Below are positions 25,362 to 34,474 of a stretch of DNA of 42,804 nucleotides, piece by piece. The stretch comes from Bradymonadales bacterium (GTDB taxonomy: Bacteria; Bdellovibrionota; UBA2394). The translations under genes and the position numbers were made by a program. Where the stretch lies: positions 1 to 42,804 of the forward strand of contig REDG01000042.1 in the NCBI GenBank assembly GCA_007693605.1, written 5' to 3'. The notes beneath the pieces are model-generated. The model did no database searches. It was not told the origin of the DNA and worked only from the letters and a program-made list of their open reading frames with translations. The first letter of the stretch is position 1. Every line of letters begins with the position of its first letter.

Positions 25362-26684
25362 TCAAGCCGCAGCTCCCCGCCGAACCGCTTCAACGGCCTC
25401 TTCTAAACTAGAAAAACTCTTTTCATCGCCTGAGCGAAAGTCTTTGATCTTAAACTTCCCCGTTCGGAGCTCCTCTTCCCCCAGGAAGACGACCCAACGA
25501 TAATTCTTTTGAGAGGCATACTTGAGCTGACTCTTCATCTTCGCCTCGCCCACGAAGAGATCGACAGCAAGACCCCTTTTCTGAAACTCCCTTGCCACAG
25601 AAGTCACGGACCTTCGAAGGCTTTCCTCCATCACCGGAAAGAACACGGGCTGGTTCGTTTCGGACTCAGACTCAGACTCAAGAAGAAGCAGCAATCTCTC
25701 GAAGCCCAAACTTCCCCCCACGGCGGGTTGCGCCCTCTTCATAAAGCGACTGGTCAGATCATCATAGCGGCCCCCACCGCCCAGAGCGAAGTCCGTCCCC
25801 TGCTGCATCCACTCGAAGATCACTCCGGTGTAGTAGCCCATCCCCCTCACTAAGCTGAGATCAAACTCCACTTTATACTTGGCCTTTGAAAGATCTTGAA
25901 GCTGCTCTATCAATTTGAAGAGCGACTCCCCTGCACCCTGACTCCAAACGACAGCCTCCTCTAGCGACACTTTCTCGTGAAGCGCTCGTTCAAGATCCCT
26001 TGGCAAAGCTTTACCCAAAAGCTCTCGAAGCTCTTTTGCAAGCGCCTCTGTATCTTGCTTGTCCTTTTTATCCAGGATGATGGCGAACTCACCGAGCCGA
26101 TCACCAAAACCCCAAGCATTGGCGCAAGCCGCAAGCAAGCGGCGATCGCTGAGTCGCAATTCCAAACTAGAAACACCACAGGCCTCAAAAGCACCATAGA
26201 GGGCCTCGATTACCTCAAGCTCTGCCGCCTGAGAGGCAGTCCCAATCACATCCACATCACATTGATAAAACTCACGATAGCGAGCCTTTTGAGGCCTTTC
26301 AGCTCTCCAAACCGGCCCAAAGTGAAAAACCTTCCAGGGCAGAGGAATCTTGTCTGAGTACTCGGCCACCACCCGACAAAGGGGAACTGTTAAATCGAAA
26401 CGCAGACCCAAATCTGAAAGATCTGACTCTGAACACTTCTGCTCCAAGGCTCTCTCAAGTTTTTCACCCCGCTTGAGAGTCTTGAAAATGAGCTTCTCAT
26501 TCTCTTGACCCCCACTTCCCAAAAGAACTTCCAAGTTTTCGAGTGCTGGAGTCTCGAGAGATTCGAAACCAAAGGATCGATAAACCGACTCAATTTTTCG
26601 AATCAAGTCCGAGCGCTTTCGGCTTTCAGCGCCGAGAAAGTCTCGAAAGCCTGAAGCCGGTTTTGTAGAAAGGACTTTTCCCAT
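25362..26684 (-). CDS. hisS: histidyl-tRNA synthetase
   Basis: 440 residues. Class II motifs: motif 1 around F-E-S-L-E-T-P-A-L-E, motif 2 F-G-P-V-W-R-A-E-R-P-Q-K-A-R-Y-R-E-F-Y-Q-C, histidine-specific L-V-R-G-M-G-Y-Y-T-G-V-I-F-E, motif 3 G-G-S-L-G-F-E-R-L. Anticodon-binding domain from about 345. Charges tRNA-His. GAGG before the ATG. There is an acidic S-E-S-E-S-E-T insertion before the C-terminal domain. Palindromic repeat copy 2 lies just upstream. No T-box leader is visible. Confidence 0.96.
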   Translation of the reverse strand: MGKVLSTKPASGFRDFLGAESRKRSDLIRKIESVYRSFGFESLETPALENLEVLLGSGGQENEKLIFKTLKRGEKLERALEQKCSESDLSDLGLRFDLTVPLCRVVAEYSDKIPLPWKVFHFGPVWRAERPQKARYREFYQCDVDVIGTASQAAELEVIEALYGAFEACGVSSLELRLSDRRLLAACANAWGFGDRLGEFAIILDKKDKQDTEALAKELRELLGKALPRDLERALHEKVSLEEAVVWSQGAGESLFKLIEQLQDLSKAKYKVEFDLSLVRGMGYYTGVIFEWMQQGTDFALGGGGRYDDLTSRFMKRAQPAVGGSLGFERLLLLLESESESETNQPVFFPVMEESLRRSVTSVAREFQKRGLAVDLFVGEAKMKSQLKYASQKNYRWVVFLGEEELRTGKFKIKDFRSGDEKSFSSLEEAVEAVRRGAAA

Positions 26685-26736
26685 GCCTCAGACTCTAGCA
26701 AGAGCCCCCAGCCGACTCAATCGAGATTCGGGCAAT

Positions 26737-26885
26737 GCAGATGGGCCCTTAGCGCTTCACGGGGAGTGGCGATAAGGGTCCAGATGCGAGAAGACAAGGA
26801 GCGAGCATCGCAGTGTGGTTATGATGCCACTCGAGAAGCGCAGCGACGCAGCCGCCAAAGTAGATGGGCCCTTAGCGACACTCCC
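26737..26885. repeat. dispersed palindromic repeat, copy 2 (composite)
   Basis: Core 26762-26885 begins GGGAGTGGCGATAAGGGTCC and ends GGGCCCTTAGCGACACTCCC, mutually inverted. An extra right-arm block (GCAGATGGGCCCTTAGCG) also sits before the core at 26737, so the copy holds three arms. The inner part repeats GAGAAGCGCAGCGACGCAGC, as in copy 1. It ends two bases after the glnN stop codon, so it probably forms the 3' end of the glnN message. Confidence 0.85.
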
Positions 26886-26887
26886 TA

Positions 26888-29110
26888 CTAGTTTAGAAAG
26901 AGCATTTCGCGATACTTAGGCAAAGGCCACAGCTCATCTGAAACTTGAGCCTCCAAGTCATCGGCGACGCTTCTAAGCGCCTCCATACTCGGAATGACCT
27001 TGTCGGCGAGACGAAGGCTTCTCTTTTCTTCATCCTCCATTCGACTCGCTGAATCTAGATCCTTCTTCAGACTGGCAAGTTGGGTCAATAGCTCCGAATA
27101 GAGTTTTGAAAGAACTTCCTTTCTCTCTTTGGCTCCCTCAAAAGAGGGCTCTTTTGCCCCCCAAGCCTTCAGGCTCTCTGCAAGCGCCGATCTCCGGCTC
27201 AACTCCGCTTCGGCTGGAGGAATGATCGAAGTCTCCACCATCTCGAGCAAAGTCGCCGCCTCCATTTCAATTTGCTTGTTATAGCGCTCTAGGGCGACAT
27301 GGTGACGCGCCGTCAGTTCCTGAGGGTTCAGAATCTTCAGCTCGTGCAAAAAGCTCACCCGCTTCTCATCTCCCAAGACCTGCAAAGCTTCTGGCGTGTT
27401 TTTCAGGTGAGGTAAACCTCTTTTCTTAGCCTCTGCTATCCATTCTTCTGAATAGTTATTGCCCTCAAATCGAATGGCTTTGGCTTCTTTCATGCTCTTT
27501 TGAATCAAGCTGAGAAGAGCTTCATCACGAGCTTTTCCGGAGTCTAAAAGTTCTTTTAGTTGCGCACTAAAGTCGCGAAAGCTCGCTGACACGGCCGCAT
27601 TTAAGAACATGATGGGAACGGCGACATTGCTACTACTTCCGACTGCTCGAAACTCAAACTTGTTTCCTGTAAACGCAAAAGGAGAGGTTCGGTTTCGATC
27701 GGTATTGTCTTTTGAAACGGCGGGCAAATGAGCCACTCCTAAGCTGATAACAGTCTCTGCCGGAGAATCCTCAAGCACCTCTCCTTTTTCAAGGCGATCA
27801 CAGATCTTTGACAATGTGTCCCCCAAGAAAATACTCATAATGGCCGGGGGGGCTTCATTTGCGCCCAAACGATGATCATTTCCGGGTGAAGCAATGCCCG
27901 CCCTCAGAAGTGCCGCATGCTCGTGTACCGCTTTCAAAATCACAGAAAGAACGGCCAAGAATCTAAGGTTCTGGTGGGGAGTCTTTCCGGGCTCGAGAAG
28001 GTTATCGCCGCGATCGGTCTGCAAGCTCCAGTTGCAGTGCTTGCCGCTGCCATTGACCCCCGAAAAAGGTTTTTCATGCAACAAACAAACCAGTTTATGC
28101 CTTTGCGCGACTTTTCGGAGCATATCCATCAGAAGGGTGTTGTGATCGGTGCTCACATTGGCGTTCTCAAATATCGGGGCCACTTCAAACTGCGAAGGTG
28201 CCACTTCGTTGTGTCGAGTCTTCAAGGGCAAGCCCAAACGATAAGCTTCTTGCTCTAGCTCCTGCATAAAACTCAAAACCCGCGAGGGAATACTCCCAAA
28301 GTAGTGGTCTTCAAACTGCTGGCCCCGAGTGGAAGCTCGACCCAAGAGACTCCGACCCGTCATCACCAGGTCGGGTCGCATTGAGAAAAAGGCTCGATCA
28401 ATCAAAAAGTACTCTTGCTCAAGCCCCAAACTCACATCGACCGACTTCACATCGACATCTCCTACCAACTTCAAAAACGAAGTGGCCGCCTCATTGACCG
28501 ACTGAATCGAGCGAAGAAGAGGGGTTTTCATATCGAGCGCATAGCCACTGTAACTGATAAAGGCCGAGGGCACACAAATCGTCTTTCCGTTGGTATTCTC
28601 AATGATAAAGACCGGGCTCATGGGGTCCCATGCGGTATAGCCTCGCGCCTCAAAAGTGCTTCTCATTCCTCCGCTCGGAAATGAACTCGCATCGGGCTCC
28701 TGCTGAAGAAAGGCTTCTCCGGTCAATCGATCAATGACCTGAGTCTGACCTTGCTCTGAGATTTTGGTCGAGATCAAGGCGTCGTGCTTTTCTGCAGTCA
28801 GCCCCGTCATGGGTTGAAAGTAATGACAAAAATGTGTGGCCCCGTGACTCAAAGCCCAGTCTTTTACAATTGAAGCAATCTCATTTGCGGTCTCCTTGGG
28901 TAGAGACTTCCCCTTCTTCACTAAATTCATCAATTGCTCAAAACCTTCAGTCGAAAGCTTGGACTTCATCTGATCGAGACCAAAGGCATACTGCCCGAAG
29001 TACTCACTAATGGGTAAGGCGTTTCCCAAACTATCCTTGGGTCGCTCAATTTTTCGGATTTCTCGGTTAATGGAAGTCTCAATCGCAGACAAGCGCGAAA
29101 CAGAAGTCAT
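26888..29110 (-). CDS. glnN: type III glutamine synthetase
   Basis: 740 residues, the length of GSIII (GSI is about 470). ATP-dependent synthesis of glutamine from glutamate and ammonium. Signature blocks: G-L-E-Q-E-Y-F-L-I-D, K-T-R-H-N-E-V-A-P-S-Q-F-E, S-G-K-H-C-N-W-S-L, and N-R-T-S-P-F-A-F-T-G-N-K-F-E-F-R. AAAGGA before the ATG. Likely the main or alternative nitrogen-assimilation enzyme. No clear sigma-54 promoter is upstream. The long C-terminal helical region contains an R-R-S / K-E-R-K-E-rich segment. Confidence 0.95.
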   Translation of the reverse strand: MTSVSRLSAIETSINREIRKIERPKDSLGNALPISEYFGQYAFGLDQMKSKLSTEGFEQLMNLVKKGKSLPKETANEIASIVKDWALSHGATHFCHYFQPMTGLTAEKHDALISTKISEQGQTQVIDRLTGEAFLQQEPDASSFPSGGMRSTFEARGYTAWDPMSPVFIIENTNGKTICVPSAFISYSGYALDMKTPLLRSIQSVNEAATSFLKLVGDVDVKSVDVSLGLEQEYFLIDRAFFSMRPDLVMTGRSLLGRASTRGQQFEDHYFGSIPSRVLSFMQELEQEAYRLGLPLKTRHNEVAPSQFEVAPIFENANVSTDHNTLLMDMLRKVAQRHKLVCLLHEKPFSGVNGSGKHCNWSLQTDRGDNLLEPGKTPHQNLRFLAVLSVILKAVHEHAALLRAGIASPGNDHRLGANEAPPAIMSIFLGDTLSKICDRLEKGEVLEDSPAETVISLGVAHLPAVSKDNTDRNRTSPFAFTGNKFEFRAVGSSSNVAVPIMFLNAAVSASFRDFSAQLKELLDSGKARDEALLSLIQKSMKEAKAIRFEGNNYSEEWIAEAKKRGLPHLKNTPEALQVLGDEKRVSFLHELKILNPQELTARHHVALERYNKQIEMEAATLLEMVETSIIPPAEAELSRRSALAESLKAWGAKEPSFEGAKERKEVLSKLYSELLTQLASLKKDLDSASRMEDEEKRSLRLADKVIPSMEALRSVADDLEAQVSDELWPLPKYREMLFLN

Positions 29111-29377
29111 AAGAATTTCCTTTCTATCTTTGTTGAATTCAGCCGTTCGCCAAGCTCACAAAAACAAGTCTCAGTTTGGGCTTCAAAAACTCAATCAGAG
29201 AGCTTTTAAAACCTGCCTAAAGATTGACATGAAAGGCCGCCATTCTCAAGAAGAGATCTGCCACATTGAAAATGCCTAGCCACACTCCGAAACAAGGGGC
29301 TTTCGGCAGAATGCCCTCTTGCGACGGGAGCGCTCTCGAAACCCGTATAAGCCAAAGGTCTTTGTCAAGAATCTGGA

Positions 29378-30970
29378 CTAAAGCATTCGCTCTGAGGTCT
29401 CTGCAAAATGCAAATCTGGATAGCGCTCAAGTGCCTTATTCAGTGCATATTGGGATGAAATCAAAACCGCCCAACGGTCTTCTGAGTCTTTCGAGAGAAC
29501 CACATCGTAGCTCTTTGAGAGCTCATTGAGCGCAGCATCAAACTTCGACTCTTGGCCTTCCTTAGAAAACACCCAGCGAGAAATCTTGAAGGCACAAGAC
29601 TCGAAGCGCGCATCGACGGAATACTCGTGCTCCAAGCGGTGCCGAATCACCTCAAATTGAAGCTGCCCCACCACGCCGATGATAATGTCATTGCTGTTCT
29701 GAGGAAAGAACACCTGAGAAGCCCCCTCTTCACAAAGTTGATCTAGGCCTTTTCGCAATTGCTTCGACTTCAAGGGCGACTTCAGTACGACTCTCTGAAA
29801 AATCTCTGGGGCAAAGTTGGGGATTCCCAAAAATGAAAGCTTCTCTTTAGAGCTGATGGTATCTCCAACCCGAAACGAACCCGTATCATAAACACCCACG
29901 ATGTCTCCGGCCAATGCCATTTCGGCCTGCACCCGCTTCGATGCCAGAAACTGAAAGGTGTTCGAAATTTTAAGGTTTCGCTCTAGTCGAGTATGAAAGA
30001 CTTCATCCCCCTTCGAAAAAGAACCCGAACAGACTCGCACGAAGGCAATGCGATCTCGATGCCTCTGATCCATATTGGCTTGAATCTTAAACACAAAGCC
30101 TGAGAAGTTAGGCTCTGAAGGTTCCACGAGTCGCTCGGTGGCAAATCGCGCCTGAGGCTCTGGGGCCCAATGGCAAAACTCACGAAGAAGAACTTCCACG
30201 CCAAAATTGTTTAAGGCACTTCCGAAATAAACTCCGGTCAAGCGGCCTTGCCAGAGCGCCTCTTGTGACATTTCAGGATAGACCCCCAAAGCCAACTCGG
30301 CCTGATCTTTGAGTTGAGATAGCTCATCGTCGTCTAACCACGACTTCCATTGGGGGTCATCCCAACCCGACACGGGGAAACACTCGTCACGATCTGTATT
30401 CGCAACAAAGGGATAAAACTCTTTTTTGTAGAGATGATAAATTCCTCGAAAAGTCTTTCCGCTATTCACTGGTAGCGTGATCGGTGTCGCCTGAATACCC
30501 AGAACGGCTTCAATCTCGTCTAGCAGCTCCAGAGGATTCCGACACTCACGATCGAACTTATTCACGAATGTGAGAACAGGAATTTTCCGATCACTACAGA
30601 TCTTCATGAGCTTTTTCGTTTGCTCTTCCACTCCCTTCGCCCCATCCACCACCATCAAAGCTGAATCGACCGCGGTCAAAACACGGTAGGTATCTTCACT
30701 AAAGTCGTGGTGGCCTGGAGTGTCCAAGAGGTTCACTCGATAGCCCTGATAGTCAAACTGCAGAACCGAAGAGGTCACAGAGATCCCTCTCTGCTTTTCA
30801 ATCTCCATCCAATCGCTGGTGGCATAGCGACTGGCTTTTCTCGCTTTCACCGTGCCCGCCTCATGAATGGCGCCACCGTAAAGAAGGAGTTTTTCCGTCA
30901 AGGTCGTCTTACCCGCATCGGGGTGAGAAACAATGCAAAAGCAGCGGCGATTTCGATAGCTTTCTTTCAA
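29378..30970 (-). CDS. prfC: peptide chain release factor 3
   Basis: About 530 residues from TTG 30970 (GAGG six bases upstream), giving K-E-S-Y-R-N-R-R-C-F-C-I-V-S-H-P, the normal family N-terminus; the frame is open to 31087 but that part overlaps the divergent dsbD-like gene. A GTPase that recycles RF1/RF2: G1 S-H-P-D-A-G-K-T-T, G2 R-G-I-S-V-T-S-S, G3 D-T-P-G-H-H-D-F, G4 N-K-F-D. The RF3-specific 'I-I-I-G-V-V-G-Q-L-Q-F-E-V' lies in the C-terminal part. No ATG is near the expected start, so the real start may be TTG or ATT; the promoter must overlap the neighbour's 5' end. Confidence 0.9.
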   Translation of the reverse strand: MKESYRNRRCFCIVSHPDAGKTTLTEKLLLYGGAIHEAGTVKARKASRYATSDWMEIEKQRGISVTSSVLQFDYQGYRVNLLDTPGHHDFSEDTYRVLTAVDSALMVVDGAKGVEEQTKKLMKICSDRKIPVLTFVNKFDRECRNPLELLDEIEAVLGIQATPITLPVNSGKTFRGIYHLYKKEFYPFVANTDRDECFPVSGWDDPQWKSWLDDDELSQLKDQAELALGVYPEMSQEALWQGRLTGVYFGSALNNFGVEVLLREFCHWAPEPQARFATERLVEPSEPNFSGFVFKIQANMDQRHRDRIAFVRVCSGSFSKGDEVFHTRLERNLKISNTFQFLASKRVQAEMALAGDIVGVYDTGSFRVGDTISSKEKLSFLGIPNFAPEIFQRVVLKSPLKSKQLRKGLDQLCEEGASQVFFPQNSNDIIIGVVGQLQFEVIRHRLEHEYSVDARFESCAFKISRWVFSKEGQESKFDAALNELSKSYDVVLSKDSEDRWAVLISSQYALNKALERYPDLHFAETSERML

Positions 30971-31000
30971 TTCATCCTCAATCTCTGCTAACCTATCGGC

Positions 31001-33073
31001 GTGAATGCCTTTTCCCAAACGAAATTTCTGAGCTTTTTCTGTTTGCTGAGCCTCTTGATATCTGCCTCTTGGTTCGGCCTGAGCCAAGCCGTAGAGGCGA
31101 GCTCAGCTCACATGAGTGAATGGAAACAGGGTCGCAGTGGTGGAGTTCAGGCACGACTCTTCACTGAGTTTGAGGAAGTTGAGCCCCTACAAGATCGCAT
31201 TTGGCTTGCCCTTGAGCTAGAACTTGAGCCTGGCTGGTATTCCTACTGGAAAAACCCAGGCGATGTGGGCCTGCCACCTCGAATTGATTGGCGACTTCCA
31301 ACGGGATGGAAGGCCGACCCCATTCAGTATTGGATTCCTCAAAGACACCCCGCACCTGGAGAGCTTGAACTCACTTCTTTTGGATACCGAGATCGGGTGA
31401 TCTATCTGATTCTTCTCTCAGGACCGGAAGTGGAGGAAGAGGTCTTTCGAATTTCTGCGGCTCTTGATTTTCTTGTCTGCGAAGAACTTTGTGTTCCCGA
31501 GCGAATGGCTTTTGAACTCAATATTCCGGTCGGCACTGAGATCAGAGACGACAGCCTGGCGTTAGAGATTGAAGAGGCTTTTCTTCAGCTCCCAAAAGAA
31601 ACTGAAGACTTTGCGGTGCGATGGAGGGGCTCAACCGAATTTGAACTCAGTCTTTTTGGGGTGACCGCAGAGGATTTGTTTTTCTACAGCCCAGGCCTGC
31701 GGGCCAACTTCTGGAAGGCAGAAGAAATTGGTGCCGAAGCGGATCGAGAAGTCTGGCGGGTCCGATTGGACGAGCCCGTGCAGAGTCTGGAGTTTGTCAG
31801 CTCCTACGGATTGGGCCTCGCCACAACGGGTGTGACGGGGAAGATTCAAAGCCGAGGACTCTCTTTCTTGGAGGCCAGTTTTTGGCTCGCCATACTTTTT
31901 GCCTTCTTGGGGGGAGTGATTCTCAACCTGATGCCCTGTGTTCTTCCTGTAGTCGTTCTAAAGACCAATTCCGTTTTGAGACTTCGAGCCGAAAATCGAG
32001 ACATTTCTCCGTCTTTGATTCTCACCATTGCCGGAGTTCTTTTTAGCTTTTTGGTGCTGGCTCTGTTCACAGGCCTTCTCAAATCACTCGGACAGCAAGT
32101 CGGATGGGGCTTTCAGTTTCAAAGCCCGGGCTTTGTCAGTTTTATGATTCTTGTCATTTTCCTCTTCGCGCTCAATCTTTGGGGGCTTTTTGATGTTCAG
32201 CTCTCTTCTAAATTGGGCAGCCGTTTAAGTTCGAAAACAGGGCCCTTTTTTGAGGGGGTCTTTGCTACGATTCTCGCCACACCCTGTAGTGCCCCATTTT
32301 TAGGAGCCGCTTTAACTTTTGCTTTGAGCCAAAGCTTTCCCGTTCTCGTTTTGTTCTTCTTGGTGATGGGGCTGGGGCTTGCCCTTCCTTATGTTCTTCT
32401 ATTGGTTGCTCCTGATTTGCTCGGCTTTTTACCAAAGCCCGGGCCCTGGATGCTGCGATTGAAACGAATTCTCGCCTACAGTTTGCTTTTGGCCGTTCTG
32501 TGGTTGGCTTATGTACTTAATCAACAAACGGCTTCGATCGTGCTTTTCGCCTTGGGCTTGGGCTTTCTGTTGATTGTTGTTTGTCTCAAAGAGTTTCGGT
32601 CTGGCTGGCGTTGGGCCTTGGTGGTTTTGATTTGTCTTGGTGGCGTCTTTGCGAGTGAGAGATTTTCTTTGGATCAGCTTCAGCAGAGAGCTGCGATCGA
32701 ACAGCGCATTCAGACTTTTGATGAAAGGGAGTTCCGCAATCTGCTCGAAGAGGGGGAGCTGGTTTTTTTGAACATCACGGCCGATTGGTGCCTCACCTGC
32801 AAGTACAACGAAGCCACAGTTTTGAAAACAGGCTGGTTTCTTGAATTGCTCGAAGAAAATGGGGTGATCTTTATGGAAGCCGACTGGACGAGGCGCGATG
32901 CCACGATTGGGAGATTCTTAGAGGCCTATGGCCGGGTAGGAATTCCCTTCTCTGGCTTTTTTGCCCAAGACGAAACGGAGCTTTTGCCCGAACTCGTGAC
33001 CCGAGGCATTGCCGATCGGGGCCTTCAAGAGATCTTGCAGCGCTTGGCTCAAGAGCCCGAGAGCGAAGACTAG
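31001..33073 (+). CDS. DsbD/ScsB-like thiol:disulfide reductase
   Basis: 690 residues from GTG 31001; no good Shine-Dalgarno. Signal peptide to about residue 32; N-terminal beta-rich periplasmic domain with C-E-E-L-C (near 162-166); about eight membrane helices from 293 to 560, with the redox Cys313 in L-M-P-C-V-L-P and Cys429 in T-P-C-S-A-P-F; C-terminal thioredoxin-like domain with D-W-C-L-T-C-K (Cys597, Cys600). It carries electrons from cytoplasmic thioredoxin across the membrane to periplasmic substrates such as cytochrome c apoproteins or DsbC. Domain order matches DsbD fully. Confidence 0.9.
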   Translation: MNAFSQTKFLSFFCLLSLLISASWFGLSQAVEASSAHMSEWKQGRSGGVQARLFTEFEEVEPLQDRIWLALELELEPGWYSYWKNPGDVGLPPRIDWRLPTGWKADPIQYWIPQRHPAPGELELTSFGYRDRVIYLILLSGPEVEEEVFRISAALDFLVCEELCVPERMAFELNIPVGTEIRDDSLALEIEEAFLQLPKETEDFAVRWRGSTEFELSLFGVTAEDLFFYSPGLRANFWKAEEIGAEADREVWRVRLDEPVQSLEFVSSYGLGLATTGVTGKIQSRGLSFLEASFWLAILFAFLGGVILNLMPCVLPVVVLKTNSVLRLRAENRDISPSLILTIAGVLFSFLVLALFTGLLKSLGQQVGWGFQFQSPGFVSFMILVIFLFALNLWGLFDVQLSSKLGSRLSSKTGPFFEGVFATILATPCSAPFLGAALTFALSQSFPVLVLFFLVMGLGLALPYVLLLVAPDLLGFLPKPGPWMLRLKRILAYSLLLAVLWLAYVLNQQTASIVLFALGLGFLLIVVCLKEFRSGWRWALVVLICLGGVFASERFSLDQLQQRAAIEQRIQTFDEREFRNLLEEGELVFLNITADWCLTCKYNEATVLKTGWFLELLEENGVIFMEADWTRRDATIGRFLEAYGRVGIPFSGFFAQDETELLPELVTRGIADRGLQEILQRLAQEPESED

Positions 33074-33095
33074 GAATCTCGGGCAGATCGAGAAC

Positions 33096-34268
33096 CTACA
33101 GATCCAATGCGCCTTTCATCGCCAACTGCCAAGGAAGAATCTCGACTTCCTCTTGGAGGCGGGGCTGCTTCTCCTGGCACCAGATTTGAAGTTTACAAGG
33201 GGTGGGAAAGTCTTTCGAAATTGCCTGTAATTTTTTGACCGACTCATGGCCCACTCTTGTTCCGCTCTTGATTTCGACTAAGAGAGTTGGCTTAGACTTC
33301 TCCTCAAGAATCAAATCCACCTCAAAACCATTCTTCAATTTGAGGTATGAAAACTTAATATCTCGCTCAAGATAGTCCCTAAGGCGAATACACTCGAGGA
33401 CCACAAAGTGTTCAAAGAATCGGCCGTAGGCATAGCTCTGTGGACTTACAGGGTTCAAATCGCCCTCCAATGCACGAAGGACGCCAAGGTCAAAAAAATA
33501 AAACTTTGGACTAAGCCTCTGTTGTTTTCTCAGGGACGAATGGTAGGCAGGCAAATAGTGTCCAATCAATGTGTCCTCTAGGATTTCAAAATAACGCTGC
33601 ACGCTCTTGGTCTCTATATTCGCTTCTCTCGCTATCCGAGAGAAATTAAGAATGGAGCCAGAAGATTGGGCGGCTACCGGCAGAAACTGTCGAAAGGGGT
33701 CGATTTTTCTCACAAGCTGCTCAGATAAAATCTCCTCCTTTAAATAGGTTTGTACATAGCTCTTCAGTCCCCTCTTCCGATCAAGTTCAGAGCTTTCTTC
33801 AAGCACGACAGGCAAGCTCCCCCAGCTAAGGCTCTCGTCAAGATCAAACCCATGGCCAAGCTCAATGTGAACAAGGGGATGCATTCGAAACGAAAAGGCC
33901 CTGCCCGCTAAAAGATTCGCCTGGCCTCGCTTCAACTTTCTTGCGCTGCTCCCACTCAAAGCAAAAGCTTGCTGCTGTTTTTGAATCGATCGGTGAACAA
34001 CATCTAAAAGCTTCGGAATCTTCTGGACCTCATCGATGACTACCCAATTGAGTTTGCCGCCCCGCTTTCTCTGTTCGATCTGCTGAAAGAGCCGATCTGG
34101 CTGACGAGTGTACATCTCCTCATCGTCAGCTCGAAGGAGGTCAATCCAAAGAACAGTCGGATCCTCGGGCGGAAAGTGAAACTCTAGCCAGGTGGTTTTG
34201 CCGGTCGCCCTGGCCCCAAATAGAAAAAAGCTGTTTGATTTTGGGGGCTTAAGCATTCTGTGTATCAT
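33096..34268 (-). CDS. AAA+ ATPase with DUF4143
   Basis: 390 residues. Walker A G-A-R-A-T-G-K-T (18-25), Walker B W-V-V-I-D-E-V-Q (75-82), and a C-terminal nuclease-like region with E-V-D-L-I-L and L-V-E-I-K-S-G, the mark of the DUF4143 family. Such proteins are common accessory genes, often of unclear function and occasionally next to toxin genes; none is seen here. ATGs at codons 1 and 5 are both possible; no clear ribosome site. It overlaps no neighbour and is convergent with the dsbD-like gene. Confidence 0.9.
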   Translation of the reverse strand: MIHRMLKPPKSNSFFLFGARATGKTTWLEFHFPPEDPTVLWIDLLRADDEEMYTRQPDRLFQQIEQRKRGGKLNWVVIDEVQKIPKLLDVVHRSIQKQQQAFALSGSSARKLKRGQANLLAGRAFSFRMHPLVHIELGHGFDLDESLSWGSLPVVLEESSELDRKRGLKSYVQTYLKEEILSEQLVRKIDPFRQFLPVAAQSSGSILNFSRIAREANIETKSVQRYFEILEDTLIGHYLPAYHSSLRKQQRLSPKFYFFDLGVLRALEGDLNPVSPQSYAYGRFFEHFVVLECIRLRDYLERDIKFSYLKLKNGFEVDLILEEKSKPTLLVEIKSGTRVGHESVKKLQAISKDFPTPCKLQIWCQEKQPRLQEEVEILPWQLAMKGALDL

Positions 34269-34418
34269 GTGTCTAAAATATCCGCTTTTTTGGACATATG
34301 GTCAATGGGCAGCCGCGAGGCTATCTCCCCCATTAAAATCTTGCTTGAACAGCCCAGTCTAGCCCCCAATCCGACCGGCCAACCTCCATCTAATCACCAG
34401 TCCAAAGTCAGATAGTGA

Positions 34419-34439
34419 AAATGATAATCGTTATCATTT
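34419..34439. promoter_or_regulatory. Fur-like iron box
   Basis: AAATGATAA and TTATCATTT form a perfect 9-bp inverted repeat around TCG, close to the classic Fur consensus GATAATGATAATCATTATC. TTGACT follows immediately, so a repressor here would cover the -35 of the gene starting at 34475. The minus-strand ATPase starts about 150 bases away and could also be affected. Confidence 0.7.
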
Positions 34440-34474
34440 GACTTGATGCGCCAAACCCCCTTAGCTTCAAAACG

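Noticed and set aside
28415-28684. Plus-strand frame inside glnN
   Set aside because: Shadow of a well-supported gene with clear glutamine synthetase motifs on the other strand.
29111-29377. Possible sigma-54 promoter for glnN
   Set aside because: TGGCAG and TGGCTA occur, but neither has GC at the required ten-base distance.
31019-31087. N-terminal extension of prfC
   Set aside because: It is antisense to the signal peptide region of the dsbD-like gene and has no RF3 counterpart.
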